Assembly: GCA_000442125.1 (NCBI GenBank)
Contig: KE546976.1
Location: forward strand, 1,178,001 to 1,242,000
From: Opeltia flavorubescens
Taxonomy: Eukaryota; Ascomycota; Lecanoromycetes; Teloschistales; Teloschistaceae
DNA length: 64,000 nucleotides
Reading direction: 5' to 3'
The position numbers and the translations under genes are program-made. A model generated the notes under the pieces. The model was not told the DNA's origin. It ran no database searches and worked only from the letters and a program-made list of their open reading frames with translations. This document shows, piece after piece, positions 44,099 to 54,451 of the stretch; the stretch's first letter is position 1; every line of letters starts with the position of its first letter.

Positions 44099-45088
44099 TT
44101 TGAGTGATCTAGCATTTGTTAGATCTGATCATGGATACGAGTGGACTTTCTTACATTACCTAAGTTTGTACCTAACGTAGTCATAAAGGATGATCTTACG
44201 GTAAGTGAAATATAGTCGTAGGCGTATTTGTACCCGTGATAGAGATGATGATCGTAAAGCAAGTTATCAAGCGTACCGGTCGAATTGTAACCACTGTGGA
44301 TGTTGGTGGATGGAAGTGCAGCAAGTGACCAAAGTGAAAGAAAATTATGTAGTGGGGCGGGTGGGTGATCGTGAAATGATGATTTTGATTGATCATTGCA
44401 TGGCCTTTATGCAGGGTAAAATGACCGAATGATGAAAATTTCCTTCACTGCTGCTACAATTGTAAGAAAACACGTATTAGAAAGCTATGAGGCCGGTCCT
44501 ATTGTCCCTTGGTCGATCCAACTTAACAATGTGATGATCCTGTATGTCCTCCACCCTACTAATAACCCTTTCTTGATTGTATATCGACCCTCCTAACTTT
44601 CTCAGTGGTATCAGCGCTGAATGACAGTGGACATTGATACACTCCACCCAATGATCCCAAGTCAGGTGCCTCATTACCTTATCCTTGAAGTAACTTCTAG
44701 ACTGTATCTTGTACCTGTCACTTTCTGGATCCCAATAGAAGCACCCTTCGCTTTCACTTCGTGATCAAGTAAGTTGGATAAGCTCTGTCCTAACTAATCA
44801 CATGAGATCTAAGGTCTTTATGCGCCAGTCAACGACGATGGAATAAGGCTCAAGCACTTCTTCCTTTGTTTCTGTTCTCTCCTAGATTACTTGATCAGGA
44901 GAGTAAAAGATACTATCAGCCGATTTCATCCGAGGTGGAGAAGTTTTTTTCAACACCGTGTGATCTACCTGCTATTCCTCGGGAACTATGATTCCCACTT
45001 TTGTGCTTTGAATTGCGCTCCTCAACTTTGCGTTAGATATACCAAAAACATATCCTAACTCCCGTATTTCAAGGGCCCCTTGAATTAG
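44099..45088. other. Intergenic; compartment boundary
   Basis: There is no convincing gene. The 44.1-44.7 kb part still shows the tttgtacc words of the accessory region, while from about 45.09 kb onward the sequence is ordinary coding DNA. It contains the promoters of the divergent genes at 44098 (-) and 45089 (+). Confidence 0.45.
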
Positions 45089-46269
45089 ATGCATTCTTTC
45101 TCAACTCATCGAAGCGTTGGAGCTCTGCTGACTACATTCATCTTCGCTCTGTTATTATTCCTCAATGGAAATATTGAACCAATCTGGCAGCTTGCGCAAC
45201 GTCGTCAACCGTTGTATGAGTCTATCTCGCTCTTCAACTCCTCCTCGGACACTACTGCCGTTGCCAATCTTTCCAGCCACCAACATGCTTCCCCTCACAG
45301 TCATCCGCGTCTTCACTCTCTTCATGCTATCAACAGAAGAGCGCCGACACTGAGCTATTCCGATGCAATCTACAAGGGCGATAAGCTTACCAAATTAGTC
45401 CTGGATGCCTTCGACGGGAAACACCCTGCCGGTCAAGATTTCGGACCGGAGGATGTCAAAAATGGCTGGACTAGGGAAAGCTTCCCATTCCCACGTCCAA
45501 TTCCTACTTCCTTCAAGGACCCACTGAAAGCAATTGGAAAGACCCTCGGTATTGGGGAGAGACTTCCAACGTCTTCGGAGACATACTTCATCAATCTAAT
45601 CCAAGACCAGCCATTCCAGAATATCCTCGGGCAAACTATGCAAGTAAGTCAGCATCGCATCACAGAGTCCTTTTTTTTAAGACGTCAAAATTGCTAAAAA
45701 GGGATTATATCCAACAGCCAATTCCCAAAAAGGACAACCTAGTTGCCCATTTCCAAGTCTACTACATCCCACTCTTTCAAACCGTAATTTCAACAGACAC
45801 CAGAAGTCCCCAGTTTCAACTTCAAGAAACATCCAACACCAACCTCTCCCGCGACGACATCAGGAAGGGTGTTCTCCCATTGAATAGACAATCTGACGTA
45901 ATGTGGACCATCTGGAAAAATACCTCCCACACTCCCAACAATCTTCGCTATATCTGCAACAACGGCATCATCAACGACGACACAAAGGCAATCATGGATG
46001 AAATTTTTGAGAGATCACCTCAGCGACGACCTGCGCCCTGGCCCGGGTTGAGATTCGGCATCGACACGCAAAAAGCGAAAGCGCTGTTAGGGACACCGAG
46101 TGGCCTTGCCACGGCATGGCTACTTATCGATCGAGTCAAAGAATTGGGCAGGAGGAAGCTTTGGGTTACGATTGCCGCCTCTCCAGATGCTGCTGGCGGG
46201 GCGTTGGATATTTCTGGGGGCCCACCGCAGTTGGGGTATCGGATGATTTGGGATATGGAGCCGATGTAG
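45089..46269 (+). CDS. Signal-anchored or secreted hypothetical protein, 368 aa
   Basis: Two exons, 45089-45643 and 45718-46269, join in phase 0. The intron 45644-45717 has gtaagt, a gctaa-type branch and ccaacag. The 368-aa product starts with a hydrophobic segment at residues about 10-24 ('GALLTTFIFALLLFL'), a signal peptide or anchor. The middle reads 'DAIYKGDKLTKLVLDAF' and 'DQPFQNILGQTMQ'. The end has 'LGTPSGLATAWLLIDRVKEL' and 'YRMIWDMEPM'. I do not recognise a named family; many Pezizomycotina encode such extracellular hypothetical proteins. The gene ends 66 bp from the convergent HET gene. Confidence 0.75.
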
Positions 46270-46335
46270 CTCTTTCTCGCTACTGCTTTTGCTTCGACGT
46301 CTTGTGAACGTATCCAGCAAACATCAAGTATCCAT

Positions 46336-48480
46336 TCACAAGATCAGCAAATCGGTAACCGAGGAGCCTTTGACGGTGACTTCGCCACGTTCGTCCATGT
46401 CAACCAGCTCCCCGTCCATGATCCCATCGACGTAACATTCACCGATCAACTCCCATGATCTATACGCTCTGAAATAGTTTCTTTCAGCGTCAATGGCTCT
46501 GTCAGTATCGAATGGCATCCTATTCGGTCTTAGGACAAAAGGTACTCGTGAACCGAACAACAAGGCGACCACATCCCCGAGCTCGTGTGAAGGTGACGCT
46601 TCTATAGGAAAGGTGCCCCAGTAAGAACGTTCAGTCGATTTCACAATCCCTAATTCTCGGCCACACTGCATGTTTCGAATGTTGAACTGAGTCTTCATCA
46701 TTTTAGCCAACTCCTCGTAGAACCGAGCAGACGTCGTCCTCTCCGGATTATCTCTGTGCCAGTCTGGCCAGAGCTCTCGAACCTGGAAATGCAATGCTGT
46801 CTTGACGTCTCGTTCTACCACCTCTCGTGTAAGGCCTAGGGAAGGCAACCGCGTGGCATCACATATCAGGAGTCGAGCAAGGAGAGAGAGAAATTTGTCA
46901 TCCGTGAAGGCGCCAAACCCGGGCAATTCTTCGTGATCTATTGGATGCGAGCTGATTGCATACGTCAAGCGTCCAAGAATAGCGCCACGAACGCGAAGCG
47001 CAGGAGGGTACAATCTTGCATAGAGGGATTTTGTATCCGGTCGAAATACATTACTTTCACTCGCTTCTTGCGCAATCTTGTCTGGAATAACTTCCATCAC
47101 TGCTCTCGTTCTACCGCTGCACGCGTAGATCGAGGCTGGTAAGATGATTCTATCCGAGTACTCCCATTGTGGAACCCAAGATGGCTTTGGCTTTGGTTTA
47201 CGTGGTCGATCAATTCGTGGAACGATCTCTTGGAGGGAATCACACAATTGATCTATGCTCTGGGCAAGATGTGCAGGCTGTTTGGACTTAGAGTCGTACG
47301 GGCGGCTGGCGAGTAGAAGGATACGCATAGGATCACTGTCAGCCTTGATGATATGTTTAGCAAAATCCAGAAAGAGCTGTGACGCGTTATATGATGGGGA
47401 ATACTCTGGGACGAACGCCTCGCGATCTGCCTGAGTGGCAAGGCCCAGTAGACTGTACAGCTTGTCCTTTTTATTTGAAGCGTCTCGGGTTGCAAATTTG
47501 GTCATTAGGGATAGAAAATCCTTCTCTGGCGAGCTTTTCCAGGTTACCCAAGTCTGCACGACAAATGCTGCATGACGTCGAGGAGAGGGTATTGAACCTG
47601 CGTCATCCTTCCGAGATAGTTCTGATGCAACGAAATCTTTTCTTTGCATGGCTTTGAAGTCAGTTTCTTTAGTATCAGTTTCCAGGAAAAGAGCGTGATA
47701 GAGCTCTATCATAGAGAATGATGCGTCGCCATACCACAAATCTATGTCACACGCGGCAAGAATTTCTTGAACGATCCAACATCGAGACCACCACGGCATT
47801 GATTGAAATCTCATAAGAGCCGAAGTTACGACACTGTTCCTCGGATGCACATCAAAATCTGGATCTTGGCATTGCTGCGAAAAATCTTCCCAGGACGTGC
47901 AGCCCTGAAATTGCCGAGTGACATGGTTCTGCACCGCGACTGCTTCATCGTGAGGTGCCTCGCCAATAAAGCCAATCACCTTGAAAGCTGAATTGAAGAT
48001 GTTCCACATTCTTTGGACTTGATGGCTTCGCTCCTCTAGATCGTCCTGATTGATACAGATTGCATCGACCCAGAAGTAAGCTCGCGAAAGCACAGCAGCT
48101 CTAGTCAGAACTTGGTGAAGGGAACGAGTGATGGACAACGATTTGCCATTACACGAGATCGTTGCACACTTTTCAGAACTGCCCCAGGTATAGGATATCG
48201 CGAAGTACTGAGGCGCGAGATCCGGCGTCACCACTGCTAGCTCATACGATAGAAGGTCTTCTGTGGTGTTAGGGTTGGCTCGCAACAAGCGGAATTCTTG
48301 ACAATTTACGTTGAGCGATGTATACAGTAAGTCATGTCTGTCAAGCTGTGGAAGAGTGAGGTCTTCATCTCCTGCTGGACGGCAATGGTCGTCTTGGGGC
48401 TTGAGAGTCTCGCCCTCTGGCACCTTAGAAGCTCGTTGTTTTCGTAATCTCCTCACCAGGGATCTTATTCGTGTGCGCAT
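46336..48480 (-). CDS. HET-domain protein (heterokaryon-incompatibility family), 714 aa
   Basis: A single-exon minus frame starts at ATG 48480. The HET signature lies at residues about 90-175: 'YFAISYTWG', 'WVDAICINQDDLEERSHQV', 'MWNIFNSAFKVIGFIGEA'. Further conserved blocks follow, such as 'PWWSRCWIVQEILAA' and 'DKLYSLLGLA'. The C-terminal half is the variable region, ending in 'GECYVDGIMDGELVDMDERG', typical of the family. HET proteins are cytosolic and can trigger cell death on recognition of a non-self partner. Many are of unknown specificity, and no known partner gene is adjacent. Length and motifs are complete, so the gene appears functional. Confidence 0.95.
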   Translation of the reverse strand: MRTRIRSLVRRLRKQRASKVPEGETLKPQDDHCRPAGDEDLTLPQLDRHDLLYTSLNVNCQEFRLLRANPNTTEDLLSYELAVVTPDLAPQYFAISYTWGSSEKCATISCNGKSLSITRSLHQVLTRAAVLSRAYFWVDAICINQDDLEERSHQVQRMWNIFNSAFKVIGFIGEAPHDEAVAVQNHVTRQFQGCTSWEDFSQQCQDPDFDVHPRNSVVTSALMRFQSMPWWSRCWIVQEILAACDIDLWYGDASFSMIELYHALFLETDTKETDFKAMQRKDFVASELSRKDDAGSIPSPRRHAAFVVQTWVTWKSSPEKDFLSLMTKFATRDASNKKDKLYSLLGLATQADREAFVPEYSPSYNASQLFLDFAKHIIKADSDPMRILLLASRPYDSKSKQPAHLAQSIDQLCDSLQEIVPRIDRPRKPKPKPSWVPQWEYSDRIILPASIYACSGRTRAVMEVIPDKIAQEASESNVFRPDTKSLYARLYPPALRVRGAILGRLTYAISSHPIDHEELPGFGAFTDDKFLSLLARLLICDATRLPSLGLTREVVERDVKTALHFQVRELWPDWHRDNPERTTSARFYEELAKMMKTQFNIRNMQCGRELGIVKSTERSYWGTFPIEASPSHELGDVVALLFGSRVPFVLRPNRMPFDTDRAIDAERNYFRAYRSWELIGECYVDGIMDGELVDMDERGEVTVKGSSVTDLLIL

Positions 48481-48966
48481 GACGAGGTGTACAATACAAA
48501 CTGCTCATGGTACGGTCTGCCGTTAAGGTGAATGTATCAAGCACGCTCATTCTGAGTGCTGGAGTCAGGTCCTCCGTTTGGTGTAGATCAAGCTAAGATG
48601 CCCGGAATGATGACTAATCATCTTAGCCAAGACCCAATGGGAAAGGTGAGAACCATCTGCGTTCAACATTGACATTGTCGACGCGTATGATTGAGAAAAC
48701 TTGTCATTTCAAAAGAAGCACCGACTCCTCACCAGGATTCCGGTATGTAAGTGAAAGCATACTTGGATTAACACCGAAACCATTACTAGGTAGGCAAGAA
48801 CCAGGCTCTCCTCAAATCTAGCTTTATCTGAAATTCACATGAATCTTGTTTACAGACCGCCGAACCAGTGCAAGAAAAACAAATGTCTTTCGCTCGCAAA
48901 CAAAGACTCATTTAGTAGATCGGCACCATCAAGCCTTTTCAAGAATAATCTCACGATTCGTCAAGA

Positions 48967-49560
48967 TCAAAACCTGCCTCCGCCATGACCGCCATGACCG
49001 CCATGATGACCTCTTCCCCCTCCCCTCATATCCTGCTGCACACTCTGCCGAATGTGTCGACTATACGGCTGCAAGAAACAATACACATCCCACGGATCCC
49101 CCCGCCCATGATAACCAAAATCCCGCGCTATACCCACCAGCCAAGCCCGAAATTCACTATCGCACTGACCACCTTCTCGATGATCTGAGTAACCGCAATT
49201 GAAAAGACGGCTGCCAATGATGACAGCAACAATGCAGTGCCAGGTGCCCGGAGGGTAGCGGCACTGGAGCGCTCGGGCGAGGACTTCTTGGAACATTTGG
49301 ATGTGAACTTGACCTTCTCTTTCCATACCGGGAGGAGGTCCATGTTGATTATGACCATGACCTCCGGGATGATGTCGTCCTCCACCCCCCATCATGGAGT
49401 CGTCGTCATCTTCTGTGGACGGGACTAAGGTACTTGAGTCGGAGAAGCCTTCGAAATCCTCGAAACCGTCATCATCATAGTCATTTGGAGTATCGTCGTA
49501 ATCATTGGGAAACCGACCACCGTGAGGGTGGCCAGCTCCATATCCTGGAAATCTGCTCAT
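48967..49560 (-). CDS. DHREGG-core protein with Gly/His-rich tail, copy 1, 197 aa
   Basis: Single exon on the minus strand with ATG at 49560 and a TATA box about 125 bp upstream. Residues 1-75 are acidic and Gly/His-rich ('DDDGFEDFEGFSDSSTLVPS', then a GGGG/HH stretch). Residues about 90-170 form a folded-looking core: 'PGTWHCIVAVIIGSRLFNCG', 'DHREGGQCD', 'FRAWLVGIARDFGYHG', 'DPWDVYCFL'. The C-terminus is a Gly/His tail. The neighbouring gene at 49851 shares the core nearly residue for residue. There is no signal peptide and no known domain recognised. His/Cys/Asp clusters in the core might bind metal, which is inference. Confidence 0.75.
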   Translation of the reverse strand: MSRFPGYGAGHPHGGRFPNDYDDTPNDYDDDGFEDFEGFSDSSTLVPSTEDDDDSMMGGGGRHHPGGHGHNQHGPPPGMEREGQVHIQMFQEVLARALQCRYPPGTWHCIVAVIIGSRLFNCGYSDHREGGQCDSEFRAWLVGIARDFGYHGRGDPWDVYCFLQPYSRHIRQSVQQDMRGGGRGHHGGHGGHGGGRF

Positions 49561-49683
49561 GGTATCGAGGATCGAGAAGACGTGTAGTATGCTTTGAATG
49601 TTTGTGATTTACGCAAGGACTTTGAATCCTCTGTCGAGTATCGAAGAAGAGAAATGAAAAAAGGGTATGGAGGCTGGAGGGAG

Positions 49684-49694
49684 TTTATATATCC
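49684..49694 (-). promoter_or_regulatory. TATA box of the copy 1 gene
   Basis: tttatatatcc on the plus strand (ggatatataaa on the minus strand) lies about 125 bp upstream of ATG 49560. It is embedded in a segment ('tttatatatccacaa--ccgtgtcacat') that is duplicated upstream of the paralogue. Confidence 0.6.
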
Positions 49695-49850
49695 ACAAGG
49701 ACCGTGTCACATGCCTCAAAACTGTGAGTAATTCGTTATCCGCATGAGTCTTGACTAAAGAACGCCAGACCAGTAGAAACAGTCAACTATCTTTCGCTCG
49801 CAAACATACTATGTTAACCTTTCCGTCAATGAGCCTATGAGTCTGTACAC

Positions 49851-50498
49851 TCAGAATCCTCTTCCTCCGTAATGGCTTCCTCCATAATGACTTCCGTGAT
49901 GACCTCCTTCATGACCTCCACCATAATGACTTCCTCCGTGATGACTTCCTCCATTATGATCTCCTCTATGGTGACTCTCTTCTCCTCTCTCCCCTCCTCC
50001 TCCTCCTCCCATAGAATTCCCGGGTCCTACTACCCCTCCCATGCGATTTTCTTGAATTTGCTCGCATATTTCTAAACGATGAGGTTTTATGCATATACCC
50101 ACGTCCCACTCATCTATGGGTCCATGGTAACCATACTTCCGCGCCACATCTACTAGCCAAGATCGAAATTTATTATCGCACTCTCCACCCTCCCGGTGAT
50201 CTCGGCCGTCGCAATGGAAAAGTGAGCGGCCAAGCGTCAGCGCGGCCCAGAGGTGCCAGATCCCTGGGGTCTTGCGGCAGCCAAGCTCCTTGGCTAGCAT
50301 TTTCTCGAAACACTTTTGTGAGACGAGTCTCATGGGTCCTTCGCCAGGATCGGGATCCGGTTCGCGTCCGTAAGTTGTATGAGGTCCAAGTTCAAAGTGA
50401 CCTTCGGGAATTTCGCCATATCCAGGTACTTTTCGGACTCGACCCTCATCCATGTTTACGTAAATATGCGACGGCGTTTCAGATTTCTTAATCTGCAT
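49851..50498 (-). CDS. DHREGG-core protein with Gly/His-rich tail, copy 2, about 215 aa
   Basis: Minus strand. The frame is open to 50675, but a TATA box sits at 50601-50611, so translation should start at ATG 50498 (215 aa) or 50453 (200 aa). The core parallels copy 1: 'TPGIWHLWAALTLGRSLFHC', 'DHREGGECD', 'FRSWLVDVARKYGYHG', 'DEWDVGICI'. The tail is a long run of 'GGSHYGGGH'-type repeats, longer than in copy 1. The head differs and lacks the acidic stretch. The two genes form a head-to-tail tandem duplication that includes promoter and 3' sequence. Function unknown. Confidence 0.75.
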   Translation of the reverse strand: MQIKKSETPSHIYVNMDEGRVRKVPGYGEIPEGHFELGPHTTYGREPDPDPGEGPMRLVSQKCFEKMLAKELGCRKTPGIWHLWAALTLGRSLFHCDGRDHREGGECDNKFRSWLVDVARKYGYHGPIDEWDVGICIKPHRLEICEQIQENRMGGVVGPGNSMGGGGGGERGEESHHRGDHNGGSHHGGSHYGGGHEGGHHGSHYGGSHYGGRGF

Positions 50499-50600
50499 TT
50501 TCTGCTTTGGAGTCTCGTTGATACGCGTGGGGATTTTGAATTCTCTGTCGAGTACGGGAGAAGTAAAAAAAGGAAGAAGACGGTGTGAGGACCGAGGGGA

Positions 50601-50611
50601 TTTATATATCC
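50601..50611 (-). promoter_or_regulatory. TATA box of the copy 2 gene
   Basis: tttatatatcc, followed by 'cacaaaatccgtgtcacat', is nearly identical to the promoter of the tandem paralogue. Its position argues against the ATG at 50675 as the start, because that codon is upstream of it. Confidence 0.6.
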
Positions 50612-50675
50612 ACAAAATCCGTGTCACATACCTTGGAAGTCCATGAGTAACTCCCTTTGCGGCACCAGTCACCAC

Positions 50676-51411
50676 CTATGAAATCATGTTAGAGATTTAA
50701 CTCGAAGATCATCACCGCTGCAAATGAGTGAACCCATTGCATTGAAAAATCGCCAGCCATATTATGAGTCAAAGAGTAGAAAAGTAATGATTCTTGGTTA
50801 ACCTTCATGATAGAAGTGAGGATAGAAACTAAAAGCCTGAAGAGAAATATACGATAAATCCCCGACCATATTCTTTGATGGCTTTGGTGAACCACTGGGC
50901 TGCACCGAGCGATCAATTTTGCAAAGGGAACATCGGAGCCCAGGAGATCGACCTGTATCATCCCATTAGTACTGCACGACTAGCGGTCTTAGTCTTGATG
51001 TCGAGCGTAAGCCATGTCGTTCGCACTTCATATAGTCAAAAGCTGGTTGATCAGAAAGGAATTACAATTTTGATGGTGAAATAAACGTGCCTGATGACCC
51101 AAAAACAGCTGCTATGTTGACCTTTAGCGGCATAGTTGTGGCCAGTTGGATTCTCTCCTGGTCACGGGTTTTTCGTGGAAGGCTGAGAATTTTAATCGAT
51201 ATCCGTAGATGGCCTATGAGATGTACGAACAAAGGAGCAATTCCAGGAAGGATAAGCTATGATCGCCCACGGGCTTGGCATTATATACATCAGAGCTGTG
51301 TTAGAGGAGGGTGAAAGCTCTACCCTGACGGCCCTCCGAACTCAATTTCTAAAACTATATTTGAGATTCACATGGAGTTTAGAAAAGGACTATACCTCGC
51401 AAACCGGAACT
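50676..51411. other. Intergenic, no gene seen
   Basis: The promoter-side flank of the copy 2 gene and the 3' flank of the next minus-strand gene. Short frames only. Confidence 0.45.
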
Positions 51412-52206
51412 CTATCTCCTGGTCATTAATGAATCGTTCCTCCAATTCTCCCGTAATCCATTCCCCCCCTTCCTAAGCTTAAACTCCCACCCCCATTCCT
51501 CCCTCGTCATCTCCCTCCCCTCTCGAACCATGAATTCATTAATCCTCGTCTCGAAGTCTGATGACTATGCGTAAGCCTCGCCTTCCTCCAGACAGAGGGG
51601 AAGAAACAACGCCCACCATGTACACTCATCTCTACAGCCACCTGTAAAGAATAATGACTTCGTGTATCCTGCACCAGCAGCAGGTCTTCGGGGACTCGAG
51701 TCCCTAGAATTAAAATCAGCTAAGATCACTCGTCCAGCTCGCTGGCAATGGACATGTTTTTGTGTGAGAGAGATTGTATATGTGTACACATACCTTTCGC
51801 AACAACCCAAACCCTACACCTCTCTCCCCTTGCCCTCCTCACAAGCTCATGCTGCCGACTTTCATTCACGCGGAGGGAGAAGCCGTTGGGAACTATATCA
51901 TCGCCCTCATACTCATTCATCAGCCAACAGCATAAATGAACCCCCTTCCCTCCTTTTCCCATCCAAAAACAGAATACAAAATAACTAGAAAGATCTTTTC
52001 AAGAAAAGCGTACACTGATAACTCCCCACATCCAACGCCCTCGGCATCACCTTCCCATTCTCAGTCACAAGATCATACACTGTGCCAAGTGGGGGTTTGG
52101 AGGGAAGATGGCGAATCCGAAACGGAAGGGGGGAGTAAGCGATGCGGTGGAGATGGTGGGGGAAGGAGGTTAGGATACGGAGGAGTTGTGGGCCGGGGTT
52201 GCGCAT
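51412..52206 (-). CDS. Tse2-like ADP-ribosyltransferase-fold protein, four exons
   Basis: Proposed exons on the minus strand are 52206-52030, 51911-51794, 51703-51624 and 51564-51412. They are joined by introns 51704-51793 (gtatgt donor, gctgat branch, ttctag) and 51565-51623, and by a first intron whose donor is uncertain; about 175 codons in all. Blocks that look like the fungal Tse2-type family are 'YDLVTENGKVMPRALD' in exon 1, 'PNGFSLRVNE' with 'ELVRRARG' in exon 2, 'GTRVPEDLLLVQDTRSHYSL' in exon 3, and 'REMTREEWG' in exon 4. Bacterial Tse2 is a type VI secretion toxin with an ADP-ribosyltransferase-like fold. Fungal relatives are widespread and largely uncharacterised. The family call is from remembered motifs, not a search; the exon structure is supported by frame continuity. 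Confidence 0.55.
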
Positions 52207-52504
52207 GATTGGATGATTGTATGTGGTGTGGTGTGGTAAATATTTGACGGGTATCGGGAGAGTGGGGGCGTTGCCAGAGGTGGAGGCGTTGAACCACTGG
52301 GTCGGAGGTGGTGGTCTGATGGCGTTCTCGACTGGTAGTCGAACGCGACATGGATTCAATCTTCTGGAAGTATATCCATGATACAACGCTTGATCTTAGA
52401 TCGATCCTTGCGCTGAGCCTTGAGGGCTAATAAGCCTTGGATATAGTATAAGAAGAAAATAGCAACTATAATCTTGGGCAAATGTATCATAAAGCACATT
52501 AGAG

Positions 52505-52750
52505 CTACATTCTAGCAACCTCCTCCATTGAATCAAATATCACAGACTTCGTCTCCTCAAAATTCGGCCTCTCCTCCTACATTTCCCGACACCTCCTCGT
52601 GTCCGGGTAATCCTCCTTGCAAGCCACTAGCTGGAACTCCGTCCCTATCATATCTCTAACCCATGCCATCGCTCCTACAGCAATATTCACAGTCGTCAAT
52701 TCCGTCCTAGTTAATGAGTCGCTGCTTCCATGTCGCCGCTTGACAAAATC
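52505..52750 (-). pseudogene. Glutathione S-transferase-like C-terminal relic
   Basis: A minus-strand frame reads 'TELTTVNIAVGAMAWVRDMI', 'TEFQLVACKEDYPDTRRCRE', then ATG-TAG, then 'EERPNFEETKSVIF'. The pattern (a helical segment, then 'YP-TRR-REM-EERP-FEET') recalls the C-terminal helical domain of GSTs, which ends 'L..W...L..RP.....'. No N-terminal thioredoxin-like part is found nearby, and one or more stops interrupt it. Best taken as a relic; the family call is tentative. Confidence 0.35.
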
Positions 52751-53096
52751 ATCAGTACCATAACGTCAACTCCAATTACTCATTCCAGTATATCTCCCAA
52801 CGCTCAGATGCTGAGTGCTATCGAAGGTTGATGGCGAATGTCTTGTCAACTTGGTATGTTTCCATGTCAATCAACCTAGAGCGGGTCATCATCAAGCATT
52901 TCATTAACATCGGGAGAACTAGATATCGATACACCGATTAACATCCAAGCAAGCTTTTGAAACACATGGCGTCATTTTAGAGACAAATTTCTACGAATAC
53001 GCAGTGTATGTGTGTCGGGAATCCGACTCTCAATTTATTTTACATACAAAATCCAGTGCTTTTAGTATCGACCGCCCCACCCCCTCACCTGCGTGT

Positions 53097-54451
53097 CTAC
53101 ACAACAGCATCCTGAGACGGCAGATCAAGCTGCAGATGAAAAGCACGAGCGTGTGCATTCGACAACAGCTTCGAGTCATCTTCGAATATGTGGCCATCGG
53201 CTTTGAGTATCCATCTCTGATCATTCGAATCAAAGTTGAACTTCCGCCACGTGTCGCCTGACGCTCTTCGCCCTTCATTACCTCCTCTTTCCGCGTCTCG
53301 ATGTGAGTCGGAGGAGTTGCCCTTTGACCGGAGGCTTTTCAGCGCCAGTATGGAGAAGATACTGCGAATGACAGAGTCGAGTTTTGGGTTGTTTCGGAAA
53401 AGGGGAGAGAATGTTGGGAGGCAGGCAGCGATGATTGAAGTGCAGCATTCGGTGAGTGACCACAGGGTATTGTATGTGACCAGTCTTGTGTAGTGTGTAT
53501 TTGGATCTTTGGGGGCGTGCTTGAGGCGAACGAACCAGTATAGGCGTATGATGGAGGCAACACAGCAACTACTAAGATCAGCCTGTTTTGAATTCTTTCG
53601 TAAGGAAATGCGAGGTACGCTTACAATGCTCCAAGCATGAAAATACCGCCAACAGCCCATTTTCGCTTCCGATCCATGTGTAATTTGCTGATCACGAAGA
53701 GAGGCATGCAGACGATCGTAAAATCCAGAGCCAGGTTAATGGCCGCCAACGATAGCTGAAAATCAGGAATACTGATGACGCTGTGTCCGGTACGATGTTC
53801 CAAGGAAGTCCAGCTGTCAGAGATTGGTGTAGATGAGAACATCTGGCCCTTCAGAGCTGTCAGCAAAAATCCTATCGACGTAGAATGGCGAGGCCTACAA
53901 GAATGGCTGCCAAGAACCAACCTCCCGTCAAGAAAAACATTACACTGCAGGCCAGACGAAAGCGCCCCACGGTGAAGAGTCTTCGATAAAAAACTAGAGT
54001 TGACACTTTGATCAAGGCGATGGTCATTGCAAATATCATGGTAGTGGCGAACATGATCTGCGTCTTTCCATCAGCTTCTCGATAACCCTGCATGAGCCGC
54101 GGCGAAGATGTACTCGGGCAAGTCGCTCTCCTCTCTTCGGATGACGGATCAAGTCTACTAGATCATCTCCCTCGCCTCCCGCAATAGCACCATACATCGT
54201 CACTGCGGAGCTCACATACTGAGTCAACTAGTACGATCCACTGTCAGTAAGACCGCAATATCCAGCACCCAGCTTTACTGACGAGCTCTGAGGCTGTAGC
54301 TTACCAAAGCTCCAAGTATGATCCAGTCATCTGGTCCTCGCCCAGTCTTCACCATGCCTCTGACCTTGAAGCGTAAAGCTACAGCAATACTAGCCAATAA
54401 GGCGAGAACCACGGCAGCGACAATAAGTGAGACTGATTGGGAAGAGTACAT
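53097..54451 (-). CDS. Fungal rhodopsin-domain integral membrane protein, 370 aa, five exons
   Basis: Exons on the minus strand are 54451-54305, 54227-54114, 54057-53899, 53842-53625 and 53571-53097. The four introns (77, 56, 56 and 53 nt) have GT-AG ends, and all joins keep frame, giving 370 aa. The product has the features of the fungal rhodopsin-like family: helix 1 'LIVAAVVLALLASIAVALRF' followed by 'GPDDWIILGAL'; then 'TIALIKVSTLVFYRRLF', 'MFFLTGGWFLAAIL', 'ALDFTIVCMPLFVISKL', 'SCCVASIIRLYWFVRL' and 'TSIIAACLPTFSPLF'. About seven helices are expected. The cytosolic tail is charged. Members are plasma-membrane proteins of mostly unknown role, and some related PTH11-type proteins act in host sensing. 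Confidence 0.85.

Noticed and set aside
49872-50075. Plus-strand frame rich in Met/Thr/Ser repeats
   Set aside because: Antisense of the Gly/His-rich tail of the minus-strand gene.
50499-50675. N-terminal 59 residues of the copy 2 DHREGG protein
   Set aside because: The ATG at 50675 is upstream of the TATA box, and the paralogue has no equivalent extension, so a start at 50498 or 50453 is preferred.
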